A stretch of 64,000 nt of DNA from Rhizobium terricola (GCF_012927355.1 NZ_JABBGK010000005.1:124001-188000), one strand, 5' to 3'; shown: positions 7,905-17,594, counted from the first letter of the stretch. Notes: a model not told the origin generated them from the sequence alone. Numbers and translations are program-made.

Positions 7905-10376
7905 CTACACCTGTGCGACGATCTCTGTCTTCAGAATCGTCTCGACCGCCGCATAAAGATCAACCGCGGCACCAGGCGCGCGAATGGTCACGATCAGCGA
8001 ATAGCGCGCCTTCTCGTTGTATCGGTCCAGATACGGCTTTTCCTTCCACCAACCGCCAACTGGATAAATACCGATGGCGTCACGCTCGGCAAGATCAGCC
8101 GCCGTTCCCCGCCAGAAATCCGAATGCAGCGATCCGCTGTCGCGGAATGTACCCAATAACCAGCTTTCGCCGACGTTGACGGGTGTACCTTCTTCCTCGT
8201 TTCGGGCAGCCTGGTTGATGCGGGCACGGAACTCGTCGACGGATTCCGTGGCTGTTTTCATCTGGAAGCGCAATCCGTGAGAAGCGTATCTGTGACGCCT
8301 AGTCCAGCCTCGCTCGCCGGGGTTCGGCTCGATGAAATAGGACAGCGTGACCCGGACCTCGACAGGCTCAGCGCCCAAGGCCAGCAGATTGTCCTTCGGC
8401 CAAGGAAGCAGATGAAGCTTCATATCTCTCATTTTGACTGATCCGCTCCCTTCTCGCTGGAAGGGTCGAATGTCGTCCTCGATCATCAAAGTCAGATCGT
8501 TATTGGCGGAAAGCAGCGCTCTGCCGAGATTTGGCACGCCGTAACCGTAGCGGCGCAAAATCGATTGCAATTGCGTTTTGTTGCCGTGGCAGGCCGTGAC
8601 GCGGGCGGCCATCGCAGGTGTCCATTCGGCAGAATGAACCAATAAAGCACGGACAGTCTCGGGCCAGAGCCCCGGCCGGCTGACCATGATCTCTGCCGCG
8701 AGCTTGGCAGCTTGCGCGGTTGCGGAACTGGTGTCGCCAATCGTAGAGAAGTAGCGGTTTTCGGGCCGGAAGTGCGTCGTCAGAATGCGCAGGTCATCAA
8801 TCGGCTCACCAGGATTGACGCCGTCATGCGCCAGGTTCCCGCCCTCCATGACGATGTCCGGCTTGACCGGCCACTGACGATCCCAGGTGACGGAGGTCCT
8901 GCTCGCCGGAGACAGTTCTCCAGCGGGCGCGATCGGGGCGTAGCCGGCAAAAGGCGCATCGATAACGTCAACTTTGTTGGTGAAAGCCCCGACGGTGATT
9001 GCGTTCCAAGCTTGCGCTGGATCATCTAGCGGTTCGATATCGTTGCGAACCAGGTGATCCGCAGGGCTTAAGTCAACCCGTATGTTTCCAGCAGCTATCA
9101 GGATCAACCGCTGCGCATCCGTCTCGAAGCAGAGTTGGTCGATCGAAGCAGACCAGGATGAGGCTCGCCCCCGCGAAGGAGCCGTGCTTGTTATAGCAGT
9201 CGCTACGACCCGACTTCTGTGCGGCGCCTGAATCTCGGCTCGAGCAATCGCCTCACCGGTAATCGCGCCGTAGAGATCAGGTCGGTTTTCATCCGCGTCG
9301 CCAGGTGGCAGAATTCTAACACTTTCCAGCCGATATTGCAGTTCGACAGCGTCCTCAGAAGCAAGCGGATCAATCAGATCGTTATAAAGTGCTACTCCGG
9401 CCATTCGCGTGCCGTGACCCTGCCAAGCTGGCGTGTCGTCGGCGCCCCAAGCCGGATTGATCGTATGCCAATCATCGATCGACAACACCGGCTCGATCAA
9501 AGGATGAGTGCGGCGGACCCCGCTGTCCAAAAGGCATATAGCAACGTCACCGGCAGTCTGCGAGACCTGAACGCGACCAGCGAGATCGTCTGTCCAAGCT
9601 CTTTGTTCTGCACCTCCAAGACCTTTGAAAAACGCTGGCGTATCTTTTGCCCGGCGCAACTCAGCGATGGTATCGCTGCGAGCAACGACGCGATCCATGG
9701 TCACGGTGCTTGCCAACGCCAAGACGACTTCGCGCTCGGGGAACCGGATGGCGTGCTGGCGCAGCTCTATTTCCAAAGCGGCCGCTATGGCTTCAAACTT
9801 CTCACGCCTGCCTTCGCGCAACCAGATTTCCCACCACACCGCGAGTTGCTGGTCGGGTGGAAACAGCGCTGCGTCATCCGTGAAGAGAGAACGCGCGGAT
9901 GCCAGCTGTGCGGTTTCGATCCTTGAAATTAGAGGCTCATTTCGAGGACGCCCTTTGTCGGTGTCCGTCGATCGATACTGCTCAATCTTGTTTAGGAAGT
10001 AGTTTTTTGCACGCTCGGGCACAAATACCGAGGCCTTGACGATACCGCCGTCGCCTTCCGGCTCGCGGACTGCGACAACCTCCATTTTTTGTTGTCTGTT
10101 CGCGAGCTGGTCGATTGCGGCCCCCTCGGAGGCAGGAAGATCGAACTCGAGATAGAAACCGCGCGTCTCAAAGGCTGTTACCCCGGTTTCGGCAAGCTGC
10201 TGCTCTGCCGCCGCGACAGCTCCTCCGACTGCCAACGCCAGCGCCTGGGCATGAGCCTGCCTATTGCGTTGAGGTAGCGCCGGTGGGTCAATTTTCCGGT
10301 TTGGGCGCCGGTATGGCTCTGCCGCGCCGTTATCTCTCAGCAGGAAATGCGGGCGATCGCGTGGTCCGGTTGCCAT
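7905..10376 (-). CDS. ietS: Subtilisin-like serine protease (S8), toxin half of an IetAS pair
   Basis: 823 residues. The S8 catalytic triad is visible: Asp284 in 'CLLDSGV', His321 in 'GHGTRMAGV' and Ser550 in 'GDTSSATAQAA', with the oxyanion Asn in 'AAGNIRV'. The N-terminal 270 residues form a cytoplasmic-looking extension without a signal peptide. Its ATG overlaps the stop of the AAA-ATPase gene by 1 nt (TAATG), so the two are coupled. In Agrobacterium pTiC58 the homologous pair IetA/IetS acts as a plasmid-stabilising toxin-antitoxin and incompatibility determinant, and related ATPase-subtilase pairs have been reported as phage defence. The assignment rests on domain content and gene order. 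Confidence 0.85.
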   Translation of the reverse strand: MATGPRDRPHFLLRDNGAAEPYRRPNRKIDPPALPQRNRQAHAQALALAVGGAVAAAEQQLAETGVTAFETRGFYLEFDLPASEGAAIDQLANRQQKMEVVAVREPEGDGGIVKASVFVPERAKNYFLNKIEQYRSTDTDKGRPRNEPLISRIETAQLASARSLFTDDAALFPPDQQLAVWWEIWLREGRREKFEAIAAALEIELRQHAIRFPEREVVLALASTVTMDRVVARSDTIAELRRAKDTPAFFKGLGGAEQRAWTDDLAGRVQVSQTAGDVAICLLDSGVRRTHPLIEPVLSIDDWHTINPAWGADDTPAWQGHGTRMAGVALYNDLIDPLASEDAVELQYRLESVRILPPGDADENRPDLYGAITGEAIARAEIQAPHRSRVVATAITSTAPSRGRASSWSASIDQLCFETDAQRLILIAAGNIRVDLSPADHLVRNDIEPLDDPAQAWNAITVGAFTNKVDVIDAPFAGYAPIAPAGELSPASRTSVTWDRQWPVKPDIVMEGGNLAHDGVNPGEPIDDLRILTTHFRPENRYFSTIGDTSSATAQAAKLAAEIMVSRPGLWPETVRALLVHSAEWTPAMAARVTACHGNKTQLQSILRRYGYGVPNLGRALLSANNDLTLMIEDDIRPFQREGSGSVKMRDMKLHLLPWPKDNLLALGAEPVEVRVTLSYFIEPNPGERGWTRRHRYASHGLRFQMKTATESVDEFRARINQAARNEEEGTPVNVGESWLLGTFRDSGSLHSDFWRGTAADLAERDAIGIYPVGGWWKEKPYLDRYNEKARYSLIVTIRAPGAAVDLYAAVETILKTEIVAQV

Positions 10377-11380
10377 TATGGCCTGTTGCTCGCATCCATA
10401 GCTTGGGCAGCCAAGCGGCGCTCGGCAAGCGCGTCAAATATGCTTGCAGCAGTGACCGTGCCCGAATTATCCAGAATGACGGACTTGGCGGCGTCGTCAG
10501 CCACACGAGTAATATCTGCCGGCGAAAGGCCGTGTGCCGCGTTCGCGACATCTACCCACGACAGTTCGGGTGTTGCGAAGCGATCAAGCCTGTTACGAAG
10601 GATCGCTTCGATGAGTGACACATCCGGAAGCGTGTATTCGATAACGTCGTCGAAACGACGCAAAAGCGCCCGGTCCAGTAGTTCGGGATGGTTCGTCGCA
10701 GCGACGATTAAGGCCTGGCTTTCATCCTGTTCTACGAATTGAAGGAAGGAATTGAGCACACGCCGGATTTCTCCGACGTCCTGCCGGTCTCCCCTCTTCG
10801 CTCCGATCGCATCAAACTCATCAAAGAGATACACGCCGCGGGTCGCGGTCATGGCATCGAAAACCAAGCGCAACTTCGACGCGGTCTCGCCCATAAACTT
10901 TGTGATGAGGCCGTCCAAGAGAATGGTGAACAAGGGAAGATGCAGTTCTCCCGCCAAGGCGCTCGCCGTCATCGTCTTGCCGGCGCCCGGCGGACCGACG
11001 AGCAAGATCTTGCGGCGCGGCTGAAGTCCGTGGCTTTGGAGGCTCGCCTGCTGCCGCTGCTCGGCTAAAATACGATCGAGACGTTGGCGAAGGGGTTGTG
11101 CCAGAACCATGTCTGTTAGGCGGATGTCGGGGTAACGGGCACTCAGCAGACCGGCGAGTTCACCCTTCGGCTGCACAAGTACGATCGCCCCGCCCGCCCG
11201 GCGCATGCTCGGCTGGCGCGTCTTTGCTGTATCAACGAGATCTTTAACCTCCTGCGCCAGCTTACCATGCCCCTGCCGCGCCTCATGGGCGGCCAACTGG
11301 AGAGCCGTCGACAGGAAACGGTCCTCATCGCCGGCGATGTGGCTTTTCAGAAGAGTCACAATGTGGCGAGCGGTGGTCAT
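10376..11380 (-). CDS. ietA: AAA+ ATPase, antitoxin/partner half of an IetAS pair
   Basis: 334 residues. Residues 129-136 hold the Walker A motif GPPGAGKT, 'YLFDEFDAIG' near 185 is Walker B, 'AATNHPELLD' near 227 is sensor 1 and 'RRFD' near 241 is the arginine finger. The overall shape is that of the ATPases that accompany S8 proteases. It is the first gene of the two-gene unit and probably restrains or loads the downstream protease. Loss of the plasmid would leave the protease unrestrained if it acts as in Ti plasmids. Confidence 0.85.
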   Translation of the reverse strand: MTTARHIVTLLKSHIAGDEDRFLSTALQLAAHEARQGHGKLAQEVKDLVDTAKTRQPSMRRAGGAIVLVQPKGELAGLLSARYPDIRLTDMVLAQPLRQRLDRILAEQRQQASLQSHGLQPRRKILLVGPPGAGKTMTASALAGELHLPLFTILLDGLITKFMGETASKLRLVFDAMTATRGVYLFDEFDAIGAKRGDRQDVGEIRRVLNSFLQFVEQDESQALIVAATNHPELLDRALLRRFDDVIEYTLPDVSLIEAILRNRLDRFATPELSWVDVANAAHGLSPADITRVADDAAKSVILDNSGTVTAASIFDALAERRLAAQAMDASNRP

Positions 11381-11553
11381 CGTAATCTGCCGTTTCGTTC
11401 TGTTTTTGGACTATCAGCTGCAGCGCAATTTGCAACGCAATTCCCCCAAGGTTAACAACCAATCCCTTACTATACCGTTCCGCGGAACTAAGTGACGGTC
11501 TAGCGGCCCCGCCCCGAAGTTAGCATAACCTTTTTATGTCTGCCGGTCAGAAC

Positions 11554-12687
11554 TCATAAAATCCCCCACGCCCGAAACCTCCCCCTGCCCGTCATCTCCC
11601 TCAAGCCCAGTTCCTGCACGATGCGCCGCGCGCCTTGCGGCGTCACCTCCAGCGTCTTCGCCACCATGCCGGCGGAGATGAGCGGCCGCGCCATGACGAG
11701 CTCGACGAGCTCCGGCAGCCTGGACGACGTCCGGCGTCCCTCGAGCTTGCGCATCATCATCTGCCGCGCCAGCACCAGGCGATCATGTTCTTTAAGCCCC
11801 GTCTCGGCGGAGATTGTCAGCGCCCTTGCTATCGCCAGCAATCGTGTCCCGCGATCACGATGCCTGCGGCGATCGACAGGGATCACTTTAAGCCCAAGAT
11901 TGATCGCCGCGAGATGCCCGCTTGTGGTAACGCCGCCCTCGCGCAGGACCGAGGCGGAAAGCAGTCGACCGAGCCAGGGCGCATGCTGCAGGACGGCAAT
12001 CTCGTTCCAGGCATCGAGGGCGATGATCGCCTTCAAGACCGGCGGCAAATCATCAGCTCGGCCGAGGGCGGTCTCCCACTCCGCCAGCCGCTCGTCCTCA
12101 TCCCAGTCGAGATCGTAGACGAAGGGATCCTTATCAGGAGCGTTCTTCGGGCGACCCCGCTTTTTCGCCTCTTCAATCGCGGCCCCAGACCGGGCGAGCA
12201 CAGCATCGATCGCGGCCAACGCACCACCCAGACCATCATTGTCAGGATCTTCGGCCTGCCCTACCCCAGCCCCAATGCTGCCCACATCAACACTCCCATC
12301 CGGCACCCCCTCTCCGTCTCCACCCCATGGTGCCGCAGACCACGCCTGCCCGCGGAGGGAGGCGAGGCCGGGGCCCGAGAGCGCCCAGGCGGCGGGATGG
12401 GCAGCGATGCGGCGTCGGGTTTTCAGGATGTCGCGGGCGATTGTGAGTTCGTGGGTGGGTGCGCGGATGTCTCGAAGCGCGTCATGCAGGACGAGGTCCT
12501 CGAGATGAACGAGTTCACCGTCGACCCAGAGCGAGGCATGCGCGTCGAGGAAATGCGAGCGCTCGAGAAAGCCCTCGCCGACGGGAGAACGGGCGATGCG
12601 CTCGTCGAGACGGGTGAGCGCGACGGCGGCCTCGGAGATCGGCCGCAGCAGGCTCTGGATGGGCAATCTGGCGATATCATAAGACAT
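11554..12687 (-). CDS. DUF1612 / RHE_PE00001-family protein with HTH
   Basis: 377 residues. The N-terminal half (RIARSPVGEGFLERSHFLDAHASLWVDGELVHLEDLVLHDALRDIR) is the conserved block of this rhizobial plasmid family. The C-terminus carries an HTH-like segment (ISAGMVAKTLEVTPQGARRIVQELGL). A low-complexity Gly/Asp stretch links them. The family is common on rhizobial plasmids, often near recombinases. The role is not established; Fic-like N-terminal features plus HTH suggest a regulator. Confidence 0.7.
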   Translation of the reverse strand: MSYDIARLPIQSLLRPISEAAVALTRLDERIARSPVGEGFLERSHFLDAHASLWVDGELVHLEDLVLHDALRDIRAPTHELTIARDILKTRRRIAAHPAAWALSGPGLASLRGQAWSAAPWGGDGEGVPDGSVDVGSIGAGVGQAEDPDNDGLGGALAAIDAVLARSGAAIEEAKKRGRPKNAPDKDPFVYDLDWDEDERLAEWETALGRADDLPPVLKAIIALDAWNEIAVLQHAPWLGRLLSASVLREGGVTTSGHLAAINLGLKVIPVDRRRHRDRGTRLLAIARALTISAETGLKEHDRLVLARQMMMRKLEGRRTSSRLPELVELVMARPLISAGMVAKTLEVTPQGARRIVQELGLREMTGRGRFRAWGIL

Positions 12688-12777
12688 TGAATCTATGGTA
12701 AATGATTCCTTAAGCGAAAGCTATAGCACCCATACGGTTCCGTACATCATATGAATGAGCCCGGGCTCGCTGACCCC

Positions 12778-12796
12778 CGATAAGTAACCCTTATCG
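12778..12796. repeat. Inverted repeat CGATAAG-N5-CTTATCG
   Basis: A perfect 7-bp inverted repeat with a 5-nt spacer, in the gap upstream of the DUF1612 gene. The layout resembles recombinase core sites or an operator; a tyrosine recombinase is encoded about 1 kb to the right. Confidence 0.4.
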
Positions 12797-12939
12797 AAAG
12801 TGATTGATTTGGCGGCTCTGAAGGCCTAAATCAACCTAGCCGACATGTCCGGTGAAATGGGGTGCACTCCAGCAAATCACGGCGAAGATCACAGCGGGAT
12901 GCGTAGATCTTGATGACGAACAACAGGATGAAGAGCAGC

Positions 12940-13371
12940 TCAGTCGCTGCGGATGGTCGCCTTGTGACGCTGGCTTCTCGCAAGATCGATAAACCGGCGC
13001 TTTACCTCTTCGAAGAGTGCCGGAGGCAGTGGCCCATGATATCCGCTCTCGCTGTCAACAGGGCGAACATCAGGCCCCGGCCAGACGAAACGATTGCTTT
13101 CGGTCAGCACGATCCAGGATCGTTCGTCATCGAGACCCAGGCGGCGCTTAGTGGCAGGCGGGATTTCGATTGCTTCGCTAGGATCGGACGGTGGGGAATG
13201 CGTGATTGGCAGGACACGTACTGCCGGCGTCCCGTCCTCGAGCGTCGCAACAATGGCCAGCACCAGAGCGGGGCGGTCCTTGTCACCCTCTTCCCGTCCG
13301 TCCAGATGCTGCCAATGCCAGAGATAGGAATAGCGAAAGACCCAGCCGACCTTAGGTTCAATCGGCAGCAT
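12940..13371 (-). CDS. PemK/MazF-like toxin
   Basis: 143 residues with 'DRPALVLAI', 'VRVLPITHSPPSDPSEAIEIP' and 'SWIVLTESNRFVWPGPDV', consistent with the SH3-like fold of PemK/MazF endoribonucleases. It is the downstream gene of a Phd-type antitoxin and overlaps it by 14 nt. It would cleave mRNA when not bound by the antitoxin. The pairing of a MazF-fold toxin with a Phd/YefM antitoxin is a mixed combination seen in alphaproteobacteria. Confidence 0.78.
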   Translation of the reverse strand: MLPIEPKVGWVFRYSYLWHWQHLDGREEGDKDRPALVLAIVATLEDGTPAVRVLPITHSPPSDPSEAIEIPPATKRRLGLDDERSWIVLTESNRFVWPGPDVRPVDSESGYHGPLPPALFEEVKRRFIDLARSQRHKATIRSD

Positions 13372-13636
13372 TCTTGTCCATCAGCAGTTCGGCATTGAGA
13401 TGATCAAGGCCCGTTTCCATCGTCGAAGCCTCGATCGTGGCAAGCTCGTCGTCACTGATCGCAGCCGTCAGATCGACCCTCCGATCGCGCTTTGCCAGCC
13501 GGAGATAATCTTCATAAGCCATGAGCACCGTGCGCGGCCGGCCGTTCTTGGTGATGATCACTGGCTCTCGCACGGCCGCATCCTGGTAGGCACCAAAGTT
13601 CTTCGAAACCGCAGCTGCTGTCACAGTCGACGTCAT
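13358..13636 (-). CDS. Phd/YefM-family antitoxin
   Basis: 92 residues from ATG 13636, which has AGGAGA 6 nt upstream. The Phd fold signature 'AVSKNFGAYQDAAVREPVIITKNGRPRTVLMAYEDYLRL' covers residues 10-50, and the acidic C-terminus would neutralise the toxin. The coding end overlaps the toxin start. It probably represses its own operon through the paired palindromes just upstream. Confidence 0.85.
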   Translation of the reverse strand: MTSTVTAAAVSKNFGAYQDAAVREPVIITKNGRPRTVLMAYEDYLRLAKRDRRVDLTAAISDDELATIEASTMETGLDHLNAELLMDKNAAD

Positions 13637-13651
13637 GGCAAATCTCCTTTG

Positions 13652-13677
13652 TTCCGGAATATACGGGCTTTCCGGAA
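13652..13677. promoter_or_regulatory. Two TTCCGGAA palindromes, likely antitoxin operator
   Basis: Identical 8-bp palindromes at 13652-13659 and 13670-13677 are spaced 18 bp apart, directly upstream of the antitoxin start and facing the divergent recombinase gene. This is a typical layout for cooperative binding by Phd/toxin complexes. Confidence 0.5.
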
Positions 13678-13713
13678 ATTTTGCAAATGTGCTCCTGAAA
13701 GTGACGGAATACG

Positions 13714-14877
13714 ATGACGCGAAAGCCACTAACATCCAAATCGACCGACGATGTGGTTACGCGACGTGTGGAAGAACTCGATACCATCGCTGCCGTACTC
13801 CCAATGGAACGCCGTGACGAATTGGCTGAGCTCCTGACGGACCAGGATGTCGAGACGCTCCGTCATCTCGTCAACGAAGGCATGGGCGCAAATACACTGC
13901 GCGCGCTCACCTCCGATCTCGCCTACCTGCAGGCCTGGTCGCTGGCGGCATCAGGACGGTCCCTGCCCTGGCCGGCGCCCGAGGCGCTTCTGCTGAAATT
14001 TGTCGCCCATCACCTGTGGGATGCGCAAAAGCGCCTGACCGATCCGCACCACGGCATGCCGCCCGAGGTCGAAGATGCGCTGCGCCTCCAGGGCTTCCTG
14101 CGCACGTCGGGGCCCCATGCCGCCGACACCGTGCGGCGTCGGCTGTCGACCTGGTCGACGCTGACGAAATGGCGCGGGCTTCAGGGGTGCTTCGCCTCCC
14201 CTGCCCTCAAGTCGGCGATCCGCCTTGCTGTGCGCGCCGTACCGCGGACAAGGAAACGCAAGAGCGCCAAGGCCGTGACCGGCGATGTCCTGGCAGACCT
14301 CGTTGCCACCTGCAGGACCGACAGCCTGCGGGACGTCCGGGACCGGGCGATCCTGATGGTGGCCTTCGCCTCCGGCGGGCGGCGGCGCAGCGAAATCGCG
14401 GCCCTGAGGACAGAGCAGTTGCAGCCGGAAGATCCCCTCCGCACCGAGGACGGTTCCGCACTTGCCTCGCTCTCCATCGATCTCGGCCGCACCAAGACCA
14501 GCAGTGCCGAAAGCGGCGAGCGGGTCTATCTCACGGGCCGCCCCGTCGATGCGCTGAACGCGTGGCTGACGGCGGCGAAGATCGAGACGGGAAGCGTGTT
14601 TCGAGCCATCGATCGCTGGGGCAATGTCTCGCGCCGACCGCTCGATCCCAAGGCCATCAACGATATCGTCAAGAGCCGCGCCAGGCTGGCGGGGCTCGAC
14701 CCGGCCGATTACTCCGCCCACGGCCTCAGATCCGGCTATCTCACCGAAGCCGCCAATCGCGGCATACCGCTGCCCGAGGCCATGGAACAGTCGCGGCATC
14801 GCTCGGTGCAGCAGGCGTCGCGCTACTATAATCCCGCTAACCGCCGGGTCGGCCGGGCGGCCCGCCTGCTGGACTGA
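13714..14877 (+). CDS. Tyrosine-type site-specific recombinase
   Basis: 387 residues. The N-terminal SAM-like core-binding part (TLRALTSDLAYLQAWSLAASG) is followed by the catalytic domain. Residues visible are Arg in 'ASGGRRRSEIAAL', a Lys in 'LGRTKTSS', His-x-x-Arg in 'SAHGLRSGYL', His in 'RHRSVQQ' and the nucleophile Tyr in 'ASRYYNP'. All active-site positions are present. It could resolve plasmid multimers or integrate/excise an element. No direct-repeat attachment sites were identified around it. Confidence 0.88.
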   Translation: MTRKPLTSKSTDDVVTRRVEELDTIAAVLPMERRDELAELLTDQDVETLRHLVNEGMGANTLRALTSDLAYLQAWSLAASGRSLPWPAPEALLLKFVAHHLWDAQKRLTDPHHGMPPEVEDALRLQGFLRTSGPHAADTVRRRLSTWSTLTKWRGLQGCFASPALKSAIRLAVRAVPRTRKRKSAKAVTGDVLADLVATCRTDSLRDVRDRAILMVAFASGGRRRSEIAALRTEQLQPEDPLRTEDGSALASLSIDLGRTKTSSAESGERVYLTGRPVDALNAWLTAAKIETGSVFRAIDRWGNVSRRPLDPKAINDIVKSRARLAGLDPADYSAHGLRSGYLTEAANRGIPLPEAMEQSRHRSVQQASRYYNPANRRVGRAARLLD

Positions 14878-15544
14878 GCGAGCGCACTGGGTTTTCCGAT
14901 GGCGCCAACCTCTGAGAAAGCAGAGCCGCTATGAGCAAGCAACGAACAAGTTTTCGCCTCGAGTCTGCGACGGTTCAATCCGCATAGTTTTGGTCATAAA
15001 ACAGAACATCCTTTCCGGTGGACTGCCGTTTCATCTATCACGGCCAAGAAAAAGCTGATCGTTGACCCGCATGGAGTGAAATTCACCGTAGGCCTGTAGA
15101 ACCGCAAAGGGTTAGCCGGGGCCTACTCCGTAGAGTTACGCGGCCACAGTCGGGCCTTCCATGCCCTGGTGGTGCTCTGAGTTGCGGCTGGCGAGGGTGG
15201 CAGCGGACGACCGCGCAGTGGTCCGACTGGAAACCGTGCACCCGCAACCAGTTTTTCCCGTGCCGGGGCGGGCCATGCGCGTAGTAGTCATCTCCGGGCA
15301 AGATGGGGGCCAGCCAAAAAATCGGCCGCATAGTTGACGCTAATCAAGACCGGTCGAAAATATTGAGGAAGATTTAACGAAATTTCACCAGATCTCGCAC
15401 CCCGAAAGGAGGGGGTCGATGGCCTTATCGCGGTTCGTTCCGTCTGGGTGTGAGGGTGTGCGAGGGCGCCCGGGCGCCCGCGGAGCACGCGGCAAGGCAT
15501 GCAATGATGCTGGCCCCGCCTCCTGGTGAATGAGGAATTTGAGA
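14878..15544. other. Long gap without a recognisable gene
   Basis: 667 nt between the recombinase and the PAS protein. A perfect 16-bp palindrome (GGGCGCCCGGGCGCCC, 15464-15479) lies 65 nt ahead of the PAS gene and could be an operator. Short frames here have no family resemblance or ribosome sites. Confidence 0.4.
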
Positions 15545-16801
15545 ATGTCGATGATTGTTGAGCCGGGCCTTGTTTCAGGTCATGCGGCACAGGCGGTGTC
15601 TGCCGTCCCCTTCCATCCTTCGGAGATCTTCTTCTCCCGCACCGACGGGCGGGGCAAGATCGTCGCCGGCAATTCCGTCTTCCAGCGCATCAGCCAGTAT
15701 GACTGGGACGAGCTCCTGGGGCAGCCGCACAATGTCATCCGCCATGCCGACATGCCGCGCGGCATCTTCTGGCTGCTCTGGGACCGCATCCGGCGCGGCC
15801 TTCTGACCGGCGCCTATGTGAAGAACCGCGCGCGCGACGGCCGGCACTACTGGGTCTTTGCCATCGTGGCGCCTGCCGAGAATGGTTATCTCTCGGTCCG
15901 GATCAAGCCCGGCAGCGAAACGTTCGGGCTGGTTGCCCGGGAATATGCCCAGCTGCTGACGCTGGAGACGGAGCGGAGCCTGACGCCCGCCCAAAGCGGC
16001 GCGCTCATGACCGAGCGGCTGGCCGAACTCGGCTTTTCCGACTACGACGCCTTCATGGCCCATGCGCTCACCGACGAGGTGGCGGCGCGCAACGCCATGA
16101 TCGAGCGCCCCGAGGATCGCATGATGGCGCATTTCCGCAAGCTGATGGACGGTGCGCGCTCGATCATGCAGACCACGGCGCAGTTGGTCAGCGGCTACGC
16201 GCAACACCAGTTCGTGCCGCTTAATCTGTTCGTGCAGGCGGGCCGGCTGGGACAGGCGGGGTCGGCCATCGGCACGATCTCCGGCAATTACAGCCTGCTC
16301 TCCGAGGAGATCCGATCCGGGCTTGCAAGCTTCAGCGTCGCCGCCGTCCGGGTCTCCTCCAATATCTGCGAGGGTGCCTTCATGCTGGGTACCGCCCGCA
16401 TCCAGCAGGAAACCATCAGTCTGTTTGCGAGCGAACCGCCGCAGGCCGCTGTCGATCACGCCCGTGAAATGTGCCATCTGACGGCCCAGGAACAGTCCTA
16501 CCGGCGCAATGCCCGCGATAAGCTCTGCGGCATTCGCGATGACGTCGAGCAGTTTCATCGCCAGACGCTCGATCTCAAGCGCCTGGCCTCGGGCCTGTCG
16601 GCGATCCGGGTCATGGGCAAGGTCGAAAGCGGGCGTCTTGCCGTTGCCGTGCTGGCCGATCTGATCGCCGATCTCGAGGCCTTCCAGGCGGTCATCGCGG
16701 CCGGTCTCACCGAGATCGCCCTCGTGAACCAGGATCTGCGCCAGAAGGTGGCGGCTCTCGTCGAGGCTTATGGCAGTAAGAGAAACACCGATGAGATTTA
16801 G
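15545..16801 (+). CDS. Soluble Aer-like PAS-domain sensor protein
   Basis: 418 residues from ATG 15545, preceded by GAGG. Residues 25-110 are a PAS domain of the Aer/oxygen-redox type (FFSRTDGRGKIVAGNSVFQR...ELLGQPHNVIRHADMPRGIFWLLW). The C-terminal 200 residues are helical and contain 'GTISGNYSLLSEEI', reminiscent of a reduced chemoreceptor signalling hairpin. There is no HAMP domain and no membrane segment, so it is a cytoplasmic sensor. It probably senses redox state or a flavin-linked signal and talks to a chemotaxis-type kinase; the partner is not in this window. Confidence 0.72.
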   Translation: MSMIVEPGLVSGHAAQAVSAVPFHPSEIFFSRTDGRGKIVAGNSVFQRISQYDWDELLGQPHNVIRHADMPRGIFWLLWDRIRRGLLTGAYVKNRARDGRHYWVFAIVAPAENGYLSVRIKPGSETFGLVAREYAQLLTLETERSLTPAQSGALMTERLAELGFSDYDAFMAHALTDEVAARNAMIERPEDRMMAHFRKLMDGARSIMQTTAQLVSGYAQHQFVPLNLFVQAGRLGQAGSAIGTISGNYSLLSEEIRSGLASFSVAAVRVSSNICEGAFMLGTARIQQETISLFASEPPQAAVDHAREMCHLTAQEQSYRRNARDKLCGIRDDVEQFHRQTLDLKRLASGLSAIRVMGKVESGRLAVAVLADLIADLEAFQAVIAAGLTEIALVNQDLRQKVAALVEAYGSKRNTDEI

Positions 16802-17084
16802 CTATCCTTGCAAGCGATGAGCGGGATGGACGTCTCATATGCTCCAATAGGAGACGTGAACTCCTTTGAAGTTCGAGGCGGGAACTGAGCCGTTCGAGCA
16901 GACTACGCCAAGCAGACTGTGCCAAGCAGCCGCTACGGCTGCTGCCCTCGTTTAGCGGCCGCGGAGTGGACTCCCTCGCGAGGAGCGCGTACGTTAGGCC
17001 CATCGTCAGCATCCGATGATGGTAGGGGCTGACGGTTGAGGGTTACCACGTGCTGCCGCCTGTGATCTTCGAGGAGGAGCCGAG

Positions 17085-17333
17085 ATGTCTTCGGATGCAA
17101 CTAGCGATTCACCTGATAAGTATTTTCTTATGCGGCACCTTTCGTGGTGGGCAGCCCGTCTGACGACCGATCCTGATGAACAGCGCCAGCTGATCGATCA
17201 AACGATTGCTGTGGCGATTTATGATTCAGAAGTCTTAGATGCGGAGGATGTTGATGCCGCGCTGGAGCGCGTCATGCAACGCCTGACATCGTGGGATTTG
17301 CCTGCAGGCTGCTCCGGCTCGCCGCTCGAGTAA
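17085..17333 (+). CDS. Hypothetical small protein
   Basis: 82 residues with a good ribosome-binding site (GAGGAGGAG, 7 nt upstream). The protein is acidic, with a helical stretch 'DEQRQLIDQTIAVAIYDSEVLDAEDVDAALERVMQRL' resembling short helical domains seen at sigma-factor or response-regulator partners. I do not recognise the family. It stands alone between gaps of about 280 and 260 nt. Confidence 0.55.
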   Translation: MSSDATSDSPDKYFLMRHLSWWAARLTTDPDEQRQLIDQTIAVAIYDSEVLDAEDVDAALERVMQRLTSWDLPAGCSGSPLE

Positions 17334-17594
17334 GTGCTGATAAAATACCTAATCTTGGCCTGGCTTTTTGGATACACGTCGGTTGTGTGATTAACCGGAA
17401 GGAAGGACGAAAGCTGCGCCACGCATTCCGCTACCGATGACCGGTCTCGGCCCAAAGCCGCCATCAACGTGTTGCGGGAAGATGGGAAAGAGTACGGCCA
17501 TCGTGTCTGGAGATGCCCTACCCGGTACTTTCACTTCCGGCACTTCATGGCTCAATGGCTCAGGCCGAGACGAGACTGATCTGGCCAATTTTTG

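Noticed and set aside
7898..7907. AATCCTACAC near the ietS stop as a possible tra box
   Set aside because: Only a half-site matches and no promoter would be served there.
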